DNA of 64,000 nt from DASVUC01 sp038237225 (GTDB taxonomy: Bacteria; Planctomycetota; Phycisphaerae; Tepidisphaerales; Tepidisphaeraceae). The notes beneath the pieces were generated by a model. It was not told where the DNA came from. It did not search any database and saw only the letters and a list, made by a program, of their open reading frames with translations. This document shows, in pieces, positions 52,401 to 59,575 of the stretch. The position numbers were made by a program, and so were the translations under genes. The number at the start of each line of letters is the position of its first letter. The first letter of the stretch is position 1. Where the stretch lies: positions 1 to 64,000 of the forward strand of contig JBBRYX010000016.1 in NCBI GenBank assembly GCA_038237225.1, given 5' to 3'.

Positions 52401-52678
52401 CGATAATCGATCCGGTCAGCGGGTTACCAGGACCACTGCTTCCCAACCGGGATGGCGTTCGTGGCGACTTTGAGGAGCAGTTCCTTCAGCTAAGCCGGAT
52501 CAGCAATCTCATTACCACTCGGTCGGATTCCTTCACCTGCTACGTCGTCGTGCAGGGGTGGAAAAATGCCGGGACGCCGCAAGCGGAGATGGTGTTGCAG
52601 AAGCGGGTCGCGTACATCATCGATCGCTCCATGGCCCCGTATCAGCCCGTTAAGAAGACGCTGGTCCCCAACGATTGA
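46493..52678 (+). CDS. giant GspK/PilX-like protein with lamin-tail-like insert
   Basis: A 2061-residue protein, six times a normal GspK. A basic N-terminus leads into RRGSVLILVVALLVLMALIG, the GspK/PilX-type membrane helix. GspK hallmarks appear late: GLININTANWKVLSALPLIV near residue 1783, and an earlier SAININTAW near 320. Between them residues ~968-1090 look like a lamin-tail domain (FISEVFASTDPGVGADGYVA, VELYNP, WKLVAID, PAHGYLLLENY). The remaining sequence is beta-rich with many Asn/Asp/Tyr. It is the last gene of the locus, followed by a strong terminator. In type II systems GspK caps the pseudopilus tip, so this protein may form an unusually large tip. Confidence 0.85.
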   Translation: MRLMIKPFRMMLERLERQLRLNRRGSVLILVVALLVLMALIGTAYISTTRIDRYSIRQNALSNQVDLAAESVVNMTINAMDSDLFDGMHYRGVTTDPSVPSTYDNWDGFATAAPSMNIWNSDNKQPSVLKHATPIADPNDAWLASRYPRLLHEDKKMSIQANGINDNPPVWESISYPLFENIPQRFKGLVPNQNFFWQFDAPDARDDQVNNPGFMLSLQKHWFEPTFKTVTAADGTVHTYPALRPRLSLPDPIVGSTGQVTDQQYKNSSNNSEPFLAADADGDGIADAGLFKLPMGDIGGIRYYAGVRIIDNNSAININTAWAEGDANYRGERTAWSNGSGTSSSTTADRLVTNYFQNSIDLGSLLWSFDPAWKQGIKGSGIVPEPYWQQEEVQRLKRFWWGINSGGPDGITTNFEAFPADPFYDEPVFDDNREPRITWVASNGKPSYEFQYTSVGDAMYAQLGRRLFNPGWNYERDFIAQTPDRMAPYSAFGSEDSAALIFHFGMINPRVGRSPLEELFYRASLKTVGKKDSVYTSAANYDFVTKDIKTPSYAATDLQIGQWFKDNFYYDQSNESGGKREIPGAYTNPLLSLFHPRRTMLVTHNPVSNQAPRRDMRGLWNLDIPLGIVLPSPQVGALTYAGTNQKVPGPLLLDPKKYMDATGQTLVIYNGSNMSDAAIVNKQDVVWTEQMPFWNSSQKYGYSEYVAPKASANTSNFGELWRAFWNVMSVEDGTKTPFDRSFEHTIGATGKNASTGLWGHRTNAQPGDGYTLNDPYVGQKFWDQNVLVSSKPVAPFLAEGDDYNKFDEVAPTFVAADYPFTGTTGKPPQGWHPARMFRSSIRATPKTGTGSAGLEVDQTAPFDESTPRFPALQEMLLRAAIAAVNTEDLRDSDSDKDILDPIQVRSNAATQPIDNPYYVARQSTDPVQLPQPPRKLRGHGTGDITAHRIRLNAVMENTYKHVNVVVYGNEKQPFISEVFASTDPGVGADGYVAVELYNPYDDDIEMTNWKLVAIDRRHDTKGTGEYRLKLGDFPDPLVSQPGSPDLIADFDIDHQVGGPSGTLKQQVWPIKDVNDTYAPLIVPAHGYLLLENYHDGVTGTVTIAVPATKRPKASGLPEATDIPQANRGTDRSYNDLGVSLNNRGATGTQLPQLNVAFVPGLSGFIDTTWTVGTGSEGWGAKRTVFNRELVLLRPRRADGVYSRGFYPPLFDINQNAICSAMLFDENWSLNDLVPVDSFDFTGLQLTGGSDAAHGAASAAIWHYVRQNADAGAQTPDATKPGSQYDPGKWKFVYPGRYDAGPSNATWSSGTAYPGATPIWGASLTRGRQQGTEVYTFAAGAAPDVWPPAAFQALTAVTLGSSNQSTPDSPVIADNNNITASYPTRFPIQLHAQGWQVNSLVPTGWMGLVKGAQDYTADSKLPSYALFPFGGIGRNGDLLQIPFIGAYRVSRAVPDDAGASGVPPLPKYANVFGTATVPAEPPPGENFDGTTRLIELNSITMDSIFAEDTDLDDDPRVQMNATVPTVGPVVTGNVDPTQFGTTRIATKQKWRADDRTTQGREQIGRFCPLITLLPGGDARFAGKYTDDIQLPRADYVDSGLFGYPNPRGTGFPTINEQILINDYAFDPSFRPFVQGKADAIGADWDGYRRYHWATHLFDFLTVQAPHDDSMADYPRHQPWQVNTHYTPGMMVEYIDRINKVIPTSNQPNPLYMKPCVYLCTKQHDSGSVFVMGFADSFLWNSDPMDGKKDPLWHMLPRIPQSNSGGLAGNSGDARAYSAEYSQPVEGLININTANWKVLSALPLIVNPNSGQVVDPNADPSTSDYGDVKIPQMSNIVGKTNNLPITYRQLNEELARAIEYFRDRDGQANPADPATGSPKGAPIMAPHGPFKSIYELNEMTDLRPPELVDWKDTANPAGNPFRGHGFADGMGLYTMQYLGSASYLTATYSTDTPGDGDPDGGLGDLSPGIKVSIIDPVSGLPGPLLPNRDGVRGDFEEQFLQLSRISNLITTRSDSFTCYVVVQGWKNAGTPQAEMVLQKRVAYIIDRSMAPYQPVKKTLVPND

Positions 52679-52712
52679 GCACTTTGAGGCGATTGGGTGA
52701 GAGTGTATTCAC

Positions 52713-52744
52713 GAAGGCGGCACACGAGGGTGTGCCGCCTTCTT
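52713..52744 (+). terminator. intrinsic terminator of the secretion locus
   Basis: gaaggcggcacac and gtgtgccgccttc form a perfect 13-bp stem with a gagg loop, followed by ttag. The run of T is short. It lies 35 bp after the giant gene. Confidence 0.75.
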
Positions 52745-52859
52745 AGTGTTATCGGGCCGGGGCGATCGGTGGTGCGCGTCGTTGCACAACGACTGATAAA
52801 AGGGCCAATTCTCTCTCGCCTGTCGCCAGACCAATATAATCGCCGCGTCCGGGGCTTTG

Positions 52860-53069
52860 GGAGCTCCACAAACACGCGTGGGAGACCCGCAAACGCGCGG
52901 CGGAGACCCGCAAACGCACGGCGGAGACCCGCAAACGCACGGCGGAGACCCGCAAACGCGCGGCGGAGACCCGCAAACGCACGGCGGAGACCCGCAAACG
53001 CACGGCGGAGACCCGCAAACGCGCGTGGGAGACCCGCAAACGCGCGTGGAAGACCCGCAAACGCGCGTC
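52860..53069. repeat. 21-bp tandem array 3 (10 units)
   Basis: Ten contiguous 21-bp units, consensus ggagacccgcaaacgcgcgg plus c. The inner units differ mainly at one base (cgcgcgg versus cgcacgg); the first and last units are more diverged. The spacer 52679-53248 otherwise holds two terminators and no gene. All six frames remain open, producing spurious repeat ORFs. Confidence 0.93.
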
Positions 53070-53187
53070 CGCGTTGTGAAAATGCGCGCAGGTGAGGGGG
53101 AATATGTCTTCGGTGCCACGGATCCACTCGGGCACGCGCTTACATCTCCCGCGTTTTCCTTCCACAGCATTGTCAGAACTTCAACCA

Positions 53188-53219
53188 AGAAAAAAGGGCG
53201 TCCTCGTGGGATCGCCCTT
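53188..53219 (-). terminator. intrinsic terminator of the L,D-transpeptidase gene
   Basis: Read on the minus strand: aagggcgatcccacgaggac then gcccttttttc, a stem of aagggcg with cgccctt followed directly by a run of six T. It is 30 bp beyond the stop codon. Confidence 0.8.
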
Positions 53220-53248
53220 CGCACATTTTTCGCGATTTATTTACTTGG

Positions 53249-54412
53249 CTACTCCTTCACCACCACCAAACTCTTTCCTTCCACCAGCAGATCGAACACC
53301 TGACCGATGTCTTCGTTCTTCAGGCGGATGCAGCCCATGGATTCCATTTTGCCGATGGATTCGGGGTGGATGGTGCCGTGGATGCCATAGGATTTTTTGT
53401 CGAGTGCGTGGCCTTCGATGCCGGTGAGACCGATCCAGTAGCCGCCGAGAGGATTGGCGGGATCGTCGGCGGCGATGACGCCTTCACCGCGCGGCGAATA
53501 GTAAGTCGGCTTCTTGATCTTATTGTGTGGCTCGACCATCCACGTTCCCTTGGGCGTTGAATCGTCCTTTCCCAGCCCGACGGGAAAGCTGGTGAGGTAG
53601 ACCGAGCCCTTGTCGCCGGGGGAGTTGAGATACAGCTCGATCGTGAAACCACTTTTGCTCACGACCGCGCAGACGGGGCCTTGAAGGATCTTGATGCTCT
53701 GGCCGGCGCGGACTTTTCGAGGATCGGAGATGCCATTGATTCGGCAGATCAGGTCGGATGTCACTTCGTGTTCCGCGGCGATCTTCTGAAGCCGGTCGCC
53801 GCTCTTCACGGTGTAGATGACGGCGAATTCATCTTCGGGAAACGGTCGCTTGGAAAAAACAACCTGGGCGTTGATCGTGTTGAGCATCTGCTTGGCGCCG
53901 GCGGTATCCGCCGCCGACAGCTTGCCCGTTGCCAGCGCGGCGTTGAGAATCCGCCGGGCCTCGAGCAACTGGCTTGCATCCAATTTCGCCTTGGCATCAA
54001 CGAGCGGCTGCGCCGAGACTGTGGGCATTGGCGCGGGCGTCGTCGGGGTGCCCGGCGAATTGATCGCGCTTGTGAACGCCGCCGCCGAGACCTTTGGCGA
54101 TTGTGTGTTAAGCGCCAGTCGCACGGTCGCCGGCTGGGTCGAGGACCCAACGAGCCCCGGCGTCGTCATCACCAGTGGCTGCGGCTCGGGAGCACCCGCC
54201 GGCACAGGCTGCGTCGCCGGCGCGGGCGCGCCGGTCGGCGCCGAGATGGCCGCCGCCAGGATCGGCGCAGCGGCAGGCTGCGTCGACGGCGATGCTGCCG
54301 TTTTCGGTTTGGAATGTCGTGAAAACTTGATGCCCCAGAACGAGAGTCCAAGGGTAAAGACGATCGCGGTTGCCGTAATCAACAACCGACTCGTCCGGCG
54401 GGTTCGGCTCAT
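53249..54412 (-). CDS. L,D-transpeptidase with LysM domain
   Basis: Periplasmic enzyme that would cross-link peptidoglycan or attach proteins to it; 387 residues. One N-terminal membrane helix, a ~100-residue Pro/Ala-rich linker, a LysM domain (VIYTVKSGDRLQKIAAEHEV...NGISDPRKVRAGQSIKIL), then YkuD with HGTIHPESIGKMESMGCIRL, whose Cys361 is the nucleophile. The ATG at 54412 is preferred to one at 54424, since ggagg lies just between them. Of interest because planctomycete walls were long debated. Confidence 0.93.
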   Translation of the reverse strand: MSRTRRTSRLLITATAIVFTLGLSFWGIKFSRHSKPKTAASPSTQPAAAPILAAAISAPTGAPAPATQPVPAGAPEPQPLVMTTPGLVGSSTQPATVRLALNTQSPKVSAAAFTSAINSPGTPTTPAPMPTVSAQPLVDAKAKLDASQLLEARRILNAALATGKLSAADTAGAKQMLNTINAQVVFSKRPFPEDEFAVIYTVKSGDRLQKIAAEHEVTSDLICRINGISDPRKVRAGQSIKILQGPVCAVVSKSGFTIELYLNSPGDKGSVYLTSFPVGLGKDDSTPKGTWMVEPHNKIKKPTYYSPRGEGVIAADDPANPLGGYWIGLTGIEGHALDKKSYGIHGTIHPESIGKMESMGCIRLKNEDIGQVFDLLVEGKSLVVVKE

Positions 54413-54434
54413 GAGAACCTCCATGTTCTCTTGC

Positions 54435-54513
54435 AGAGTTGCCAGTTAAGAGTTGTCAGTTACCAGTAAAATGCCTCGGCGGTAGCAACTGGCAACGAGC
54501 AACTGGCAACACT
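54435..54513. repeat. heptamer hairpin (gttgcca family)
   Basis: Facing arms of gttgcca-type heptamers (54435-54468 and 54483-54513) pair at about 23 of 31 positions. The right arm ends in the stop codon of the 5-formyl-THF cyclo-ligase gene. It fills the gap between two minus-strand genes. Confidence 0.75.
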
Positions 54514-55112
54514 TAATCCTTCTTGATGCAATTCGAGGCGAAGCGCCTCACGCCCCGATCGGTGGCCAGCATACTCAGAGGAATGTCGTGGTCAAGGAGC
54601 GGAAGCTGTTCAACCACTTGTTCCTGGAATGCCAGACCGCTGGAAAGCCCGACGAACTCGGGCTGGGCGAGGAAGCGGTCGTAAAATCCCATCCCACGCC
54701 CGATGCGATAACCGTTGTTGGTGAAACCCAGCCCCGGCACGATCACCAGATCGATAAAATCAACCGGCATCGGGTGGCCCGCGATCGGCTCGCGAATGCC
54801 GGGGCCCGTGCTGGTCATCTGATCGTGGAGGGATGTGATCTCGACCGGCAGCATTCGCCGCTGGTCCCACGAAACCTTCGGGACGACGACAGTTTTTCCT
54901 GCCTGCCACGCGCGAAGCGCCAGCGGCGCGGTGTCCACTTCCAGCGGGGTGCTCATATACAACATGACCACCCGAGCGGATGCAAACTCCGGACTGGCAG
55001 CCACCCAGCTACAAATGCTCAGGCTCTTGGCGTGACGATCCGCCTCGCTCATCCGCTCGAGGATGTCGCGGAGCTGCTTGCGAATGGCGGCTTTATTGAG
55101 TGTTTCAACCAT
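54513..55112 (-). CDS. 5-formyltetrahydrofolate cyclo-ligase
   Basis: ATP-dependent conversion of 5-formyl-THF to 5,10-methenyl-THF, in the cytoplasm; 199 residues. KAAIRKQLRDILERM is the N-terminal Lys/Arg-containing helix; VPGLGFTNNGYRIGRGMGFY plus DRFL is the nucleotide and substrate site signature. It lies between L,D-transpeptidase and rarA on the same strand without functional link. Confidence 0.93.
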   Translation of the reverse strand: MVETLNKAAIRKQLRDILERMSEADRHAKSLSICSWVAASPEFASARVVMLYMSTPLEVDTAPLALRAWQAGKTVVVPKVSWDQRRMLPVEITSLHDQMTSTGPGIREPIAGHPMPVDFIDLVIVPGLGFTNNGYRIGRGMGFYDRFLAQPEFVGLSSGLAFQEQVVEQLPLLDHDIPLSMLATDRGVRRFASNCIKKD

Positions 55113-55175
55113 GTTGAGAATCCGTCGCCCGATTCGACTGTGAAGGCTGGGACCGGCAAATACCGCGCCCTCCGG

Positions 55176-56588
55176 TTATTTAGACCCGTCCATAGGCCCA
55201 TCGTTGGCATCGGGCGGAATCGGTCTGTTCCTTAACAGATTCAGCCTTTGCGCGATCTCAGCCTCGAACCCGCGGTCGGTTGGCTCGTAATATTTTTTGT
55301 CCACGCCCAGATAATCCTGATCGACAAACCCGCCGGGGTGGTCATGAGCATACTGATAGTCCTCGCCATGGCCAAGATTTTTCGAGCCTTTATAATGCGT
55401 GTCTCGAAGATGCTTGGGGACCGGAAGCGTTCGACCTTCGCGCACATCGCTCATCGCCGCCCAGATCGCGAGGGCGCTGGCGTTGGATTTGGGGGCTGTC
55501 GCCATATAAATAGCGGCTTGTCCAAGAGTTAGCTGCGCCTCGGGCATCCCTATCTTCTCTACAATATCAAAGGCTGCGGCGGCAACCTGAATCGCCCTGG
55601 GGTCGGCGTTTCCGATGTCCTCAGATGCAAGGATTGCAATGCGTCGAGCGATAAATCTTGGATCTTCGCCTGCCTCCAGCATCCGAGCCACCCAATACAC
55701 CGCGGCATCCGGGTCGGAGCCTCTCATGCTTTTGATCAGCGCAGAAGCTGCGTCATAGTGCTCGTCACCAGTGCCGTCGTAGACGATCGCTTTGCGCTGA
55801 ATGGACTGCTCGGCGACATCCAAATCAATTTTGATTTGCCGCGTAGCATGGGCGTCTCGCCCATGTTCTGTGTCGGAATCCATCGGCGAGACGCGCATGC
55901 TACTTTCCTGCAACTGAGAGAGGACCGCGACTTCTAATGCCATCAAGGCGCGGCGCGCATCCCCATCAGACATGACCGACCAAAGACGGAGGGCTTCGTC
56001 ATCGATCTGAATATCGAGCGACCCATACCCGCGCTCTTTGTCGACGACCGCTCGACGCACCAGCGCTCCAATCTCCTCTTCAGTCAATGCTGCAAACTGA
56101 AAGATCTGGCTGCGGCTGATGAGCGGCGAGTTGATCGCAAAGAATGGATTCTCGGTCGTGGCACCGACGAGGAGAATGACTCCTGATTCCACATCGCCAA
56201 GCAGAATGTCCTGCTGCGCGCGGTTGAAGCGATGGAGCTCATCAAGGAACAAAACGGTGCGCTCCCCGGTGTTGCCAAGACGCTCACGAGCGGCATCCAA
56301 TATCGTGCGAACCTCCTTCACGCCAACGCCCGCGGCGTTCATCTGCTCGAAATGACTTTTGGTTGTCGCGGCGATGAGATTGGCAAGCGTCGTCTTTCCC
56401 GTCCCCGGTGGACCATAGAAGATGATGCTCGTCAGTCGATCCGCCTCGAGCATTCTTCGAAGCAGCTTCCCAGGCCCCAGAAAATGCTGCTGCCCCACAA
56501 ATTCATTCAGGTTCCGAGGCCGCATCCGCGCCGCGAGCGGCGCGACGCGCTGCATGTTTTTCTTACGAATGTCGCCGAAGAGATCCAT
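55176..56588 (-). CDS. rarA: replication-associated recombination protein A with REP insertion
   Basis: AAA+ ATPase (RarA/MgsA/WRNIP1 family) acting at stalled replication forks; 470 residues. Walker A GPPGTGKTTLAN (59-70), Walker B LFLDELHRF, sensor region GATTENPFFAINSPLISRSQ, then the tetramerisation part AALIKSMRGSDPDAAVYWVA. Residues ~229-250 (SSMRVSPMDSDTEHGRDAHA) are encoded by a 61-bp REP-like element that is in frame, placed in the linker between the lid and tetramer domains. Relatives lack this stretch. The gene is otherwise intact. Confidence 0.93.
   Translation of the reverse strand: MDLFGDIRKKNMQRVAPLAARMRPRNLNEFVGQQHFLGPGKLLRRMLEADRLTSIIFYGPPGTGKTTLANLIAATTKSHFEQMNAAGVGVKEVRTILDAARERLGNTGERTVLFLDELHRFNRAQQDILLGDVESGVILLVGATTENPFFAINSPLISRSQIFQFAALTEEEIGALVRRAVVDKERGYGSLDIQIDDEALRLWSVMSDGDARRALMALEVAVLSQLQESSMRVSPMDSDTEHGRDAHATRQIKIDLDVAEQSIQRKAIVYDGTGDEHYDAASALIKSMRGSDPDAAVYWVARMLEAGEDPRFIARRIAILASEDIGNADPRAIQVAAAAFDIVEKIGMPEAQLTLGQAAIYMATAPKSNASALAIWAAMSDVREGRTLPVPKHLRDTHYKGSKNLGHGEDYQYAHDHPGGFVDQDYLGVDKKYYEPTDRGFEAEIAQRLNLLRNRPIPPDANDGPMDGSK
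55843..55903. repeat. REP-like element, family D, within the rarA coding sequence
   Basis: A 61-bp element bounded by gtagcatg and catgctac. The two ~19-bp ends are inverted copies with one mismatch (gtagcatgggcgtctcgcc versus gtagcatgcgcgtctcgcc). The left half is a hairpin, catgggcg-tct-cgcccatg. Same plan as 15616-15674 but with different paired bases. Confidence 0.88.
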
Positions 56589-56627
56589 GATTCAAGGGGA
56601 TTGTAGGAAAAGCTGGGCATGGAATCT

Positions 56628-56658
56628 TTGCCTGCGCTCGCTGAAAACGCGATATAAT
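56628..56658 (+). promoter_or_regulatory. promoter for the Uma2 gene
   Basis: ttgcct (56628-56633) and a perfect TATAAT (56653-56658) are 19 bp apart. Transcription would start near 56665, directly at the ATG at 56666, implying a leaderless mRNA. Confidence 0.5.
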
Positions 56659-56665
56659 GCTGTTC

Positions 56666-57367
56666 ATGAGCCCTATTGTGATTAAAGCACTTCGCCCTTC
56701 GATTGTGACCCCGCCCCTGCAGCATGGCGATCGCTTAACGCGCGCTGAGTTTGAGCGGCGGTTTGAGCTGACGCCGGGGTTGAAGAAGGCAGAACTCCTC
56801 AATGGGAACGTGTATATGCCGCCTCCAGCAGTATCGCATCGATATCATGGGGAACCTCATGCCAGTTTGCTTGTTGTCCTGGGGAACTATTGGGCAGTTA
56901 CCGCGGGGGTGCATGCGGGCGATAACAGCTCGCTGCGGCTGGATCTTGAAAATGAACCGCAGCCTGACGTTTATCTAATGATTGATCCAGCGCGAGGCGG
57001 GCAGGCGAAGGTCGACGACGAGGGATACGTGATCGGCGCGCCGGAACTGGTAGGAGAAATCGCCGCCAGCAGCGCAAGCTACGACCTGCACGTCAAGATG
57101 GACGTTTACCGGCGCGGCGGCGTGCGCGAGTACATCGTGTGGCGAACGTACGAAGAGGAAATGGACTACTTCGTCCTGCGCGAAGGACAGTTCGTGAAGC
57201 TGGCCGCAGATGATTTCGGAATCTGGCGAAGCGAGTGTTTTCCCGGGCTCTGGATCAACGGGAAGGCGCTGATCGCCGGCGACGTCGCGGGGGCGCTGAA
57301 GGTGCTGAAAGAAGGGTTGGCGTCGGAACCTTATCGCGTGTTTGCCGTCCGCTTGTCTTCGAAGTAA
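56666..57367 (+). CDS. Uma2-family (DUF820) restriction-endonuclease-fold protein
   Basis: A 233-residue protein of the PD-(D/E)xK-like Uma2 family, abundant in planctomycetes and cyanobacteria, without known substrate. Family signs: MPPPAVSHRYHGEPHASLLV, the acidic NEPQPDVYLMIDP, LVGEIAASSASYDLHVKMDV and YRRGGVREYIVWRTYEEEM. The ATG at 56657 overlaps the -10 box, so 56666 (MSPIVIK) is preferred. Confidence 0.87.
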   Translation: MSPIVIKALRPSIVTPPLQHGDRLTRAEFERRFELTPGLKKAELLNGNVYMPPPAVSHRYHGEPHASLLVVLGNYWAVTAGVHAGDNSSLRLDLENEPQPDVYLMIDPARGGQAKVDDEGYVIGAPELVGEIAASSASYDLHVKMDVYRRGGVREYIVWRTYEEEMDYFVLREGQFVKLAADDFGIWRSECFPGLWINGKALIAGDVAGALKVLKEGLASEPYRVFAVRLSSK

Positions 57368-57625
57368 CGAGCATCAACTTTCGGGTTTGCGGGTAGTGGC
57401 GGCGACCGCGACGGAATTGCTTCGGTGAACCAGAAAATCCCGCGGTTTACACGTCATTCGTATCGGACCGTGAATTTATCGCGGCGCAAGCGAATGTGCG
57501 GCTCCGGGACTTGCGGGGGCTGATGTGCAATAGTACTGAGTCCTTTGAGCGTCCCTGGAACATCCGTTCGCATCATAGAGTTAAGCCGCCGCCGCGTTTA
57601 GCCGACAGATTATGGGAGCTATCTC

Positions 57626-59497
57626 ATGTGCGGAATCGTTGCGTATATCGGTCGGAAAATTGCACAGCCACTCTTGATCGAGGGCCTCAAGCGCCTCGAG
57701 TACCGCGGCTATGACTCCGCCGGCGTCGCGGTCATTGATGATCGCGGCGGCCTCCATATTCGTCGCGCCGTCGGACGCATCAGCGTTCTCGAAAGCTCGC
57801 TGAACGGGCAGGATCCGCTGCCGCCCGCCAAGCTCGGCATGGCTCACACGCGATGGGCCACGCATGGTGCGCCGACGGAAGTTAACGCCCACCCGCACAC
57901 CGATGACACCGGTCGCATCGCGATTGTGCACAACGGGATCATCGAAAACTACGCAGCGCTCAAAAATTTCCTGAGCGAAAAGGGCCACACGTTCACCAGC
58001 CAGACCGACACTGAAGTGCTGGCCATGTTGATTGGCGATCTCTACACAGAGCTTAAGGGCAAGAACGATGTGCCTGAGGGAAAGAGCGTGCTTCAGCGCG
58101 CGGTCCAGGCTGCGCTACACGAGGTGGAGGGCACTTACGGAATCGCCGTGGTTTGCCGCGACGAGCCCGAGACGCTGGTCGTTGCGCGAAAGGGTTCGCC
58201 GCTGATCATCGGCGTGGGCGATGATGAGTATGTCGTCGCATCCGATGCTTCCGCCATCGTTGAGCACACGACGCAGGTGATCTATCTCAACGACAACGAG
58301 ATGGCCATCCTCAAGCCCGACAGCTTCCGCACGATGACGATCGATGACATCGAAGTTTCGCCGACGATCTCGCAACTCGAGCACAAGCTCGAGGAATACG
58401 AGCTCGGCGACTACGAGCATTACATGCTCAAGGAAATCTTCGAGCAGCCGAATGCGATTCGAAACTGCCTCCGCGGACGCGCCGAGCAACGCGAGGGCCG
58501 CATCGTTCTGGGCGGAATCTCGAATCACCTGAAGGAACTCGTTCGCGCCAAACGAATCATCCTCACCGGCCAAGGCACCGCCTGGCATGCGGGATTGGTC
58601 GGCGACTATCTGATGGAAGACCTCGCCAAGGTCGTCACCGAATGCACCTACGCCAGCGAGTTTCGCTATCGCAATCCGATCGTCGAAGAAAACACCGTCG
58701 TCGTCGCGATCAGCCAATCCGGTGAGACCGCCGATACGCTCGCAGCCCTTCGCGAAGGGAAGGAAAAGGGCGCCCTCTCGCTCGGTATTGTTAATGTCGT
58801 CGGCTCCACCATCGCGCGGGAAGTCGATGCCGGCATCTACCTCCATGCCGGTCCTGAAATTGGCGTCGCATCCACCAAGGCATTCACCTGCCAGTGCGTG
58901 ACGCTCACGATGCTCGCCCTGTATATCGGCCGCCGGCGGCAGATGAGCCAGACGCAGACGGTCGAGATGATCGATGCCCTGTGCGCCATTCCCGAGCAGA
59001 TCGAGACCGTTCTAAAACAGAATCAGTTGGTGAAGGACATCGCCAAGAGCTTCTGCGATCGCGAGAACTGGCTGTTCCTGGGTCGCGGATATCACTATCC
59101 GGTCGCGCTCGAAGGCGCGCTCAAGCTGAAGGAAATCAGCTACATCCACTCGGAAGGCATGCCCGCCGCCGAGATGAAGCACGGGCCGATTGCGCTGATC
59201 AATGAAGGCATGCCGGTGGTTTTCGTCGCCAATAAAGGGCTGCAATACGACAAGGTGATTTCAAACATCGAAGAGGTGAGGGCCCGTGGCGGCAAGGTGA
59301 TCGCCGTCGCCACCGAAGGCGACCAGGCCATCCGCCGGTACAGCGACCACGTTGTCTACGTCCCCGACACGCTTGAGCCGCTCCAGCCCCTGCTGTCGGT
59401 CGTTCCCTTGCAGCTTCTCGCGTACCACGCCGCCGTCGCGCGTGGCTGCAACGTCGATAAGCCCAGGAATCTGGCGAAGAGCGTGACGGTGGAATAG
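57626..59497 (+). CDS. glmS: glutamine-fructose-6-phosphate aminotransferase
   Basis: Makes glucosamine-6-phosphate, the first step to UDP-GlcNAc; 623 residues. Met is followed by the catalytic CGIVAYIG (Cys1 after processing). The glutaminase domain includes RLEYRGYDSAGVAV and HTRWATHG; two SIS domains follow (AISQSGETADTLAALREGKE; HSEGMPAAEMKHGPIALINE); the end is the conserved AKSVTVE. Upstream gggag provides the ribosome site. No ribozyme-like fold is evident in the 250-bp leader. Confidence 0.96.
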   Translation: MCGIVAYIGRKIAQPLLIEGLKRLEYRGYDSAGVAVIDDRGGLHIRRAVGRISVLESSLNGQDPLPPAKLGMAHTRWATHGAPTEVNAHPHTDDTGRIAIVHNGIIENYAALKNFLSEKGHTFTSQTDTEVLAMLIGDLYTELKGKNDVPEGKSVLQRAVQAALHEVEGTYGIAVVCRDEPETLVVARKGSPLIIGVGDDEYVVASDASAIVEHTTQVIYLNDNEMAILKPDSFRTMTIDDIEVSPTISQLEHKLEEYELGDYEHYMLKEIFEQPNAIRNCLRGRAEQREGRIVLGGISNHLKELVRAKRIILTGQGTAWHAGLVGDYLMEDLAKVVTECTYASEFRYRNPIVEENTVVVAISQSGETADTLAALREGKEKGALSLGIVNVVGSTIAREVDAGIYLHAGPEIGVASTKAFTCQCVTLTMLALYIGRRRQMSQTQTVEMIDALCAIPEQIETVLKQNQLVKDIAKSFCDRENWLFLGRGYHYPVALEGALKLKEISYIHSEGMPAAEMKHGPIALINEGMPVVFVANKGLQYDKVISNIEEVRARGGKVIAVATEGDQAIRRYSDHVVYVPDTLEPLQPLLSVVPLQLLAYHAAVARGCNVDKPRNLAKSVTVE

Positions 59498-59521
59498 CGA
59501 AGCGTCAGGCCGATAGAAGAA

Positions 59522-59548
59522 CACGAGCTGGCGGTGCGCCGGCTCGTG
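59522..59548. terminator. hairpin between convergent glmS and small-protein gene
   Basis: cacgagctggc and gccggctcgtg pair over about 11 bp around ggtgc. There is no strong T run on either strand, so it may be a bidirectional or Rho-assisted end. Confidence 0.5.
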
Positions 59549-59575
59549 AGCCAAGTTCAATGTCATTTGAGATCG

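Noticed and set aside
52642..53303. Several ORFs over array 3 and candidate CRISPR array
   Set aside because: Units are contiguous 21-bp copies without unique spacers and no cas gene is near, so neither CRISPR nor genes.
57368..57625. glmS ribozyme in the glmS leader
   Set aside because: I could not find the conserved ribozyme core or its pseudoknot by eye, and glmS ribozymes are known mainly from Firmicutes.
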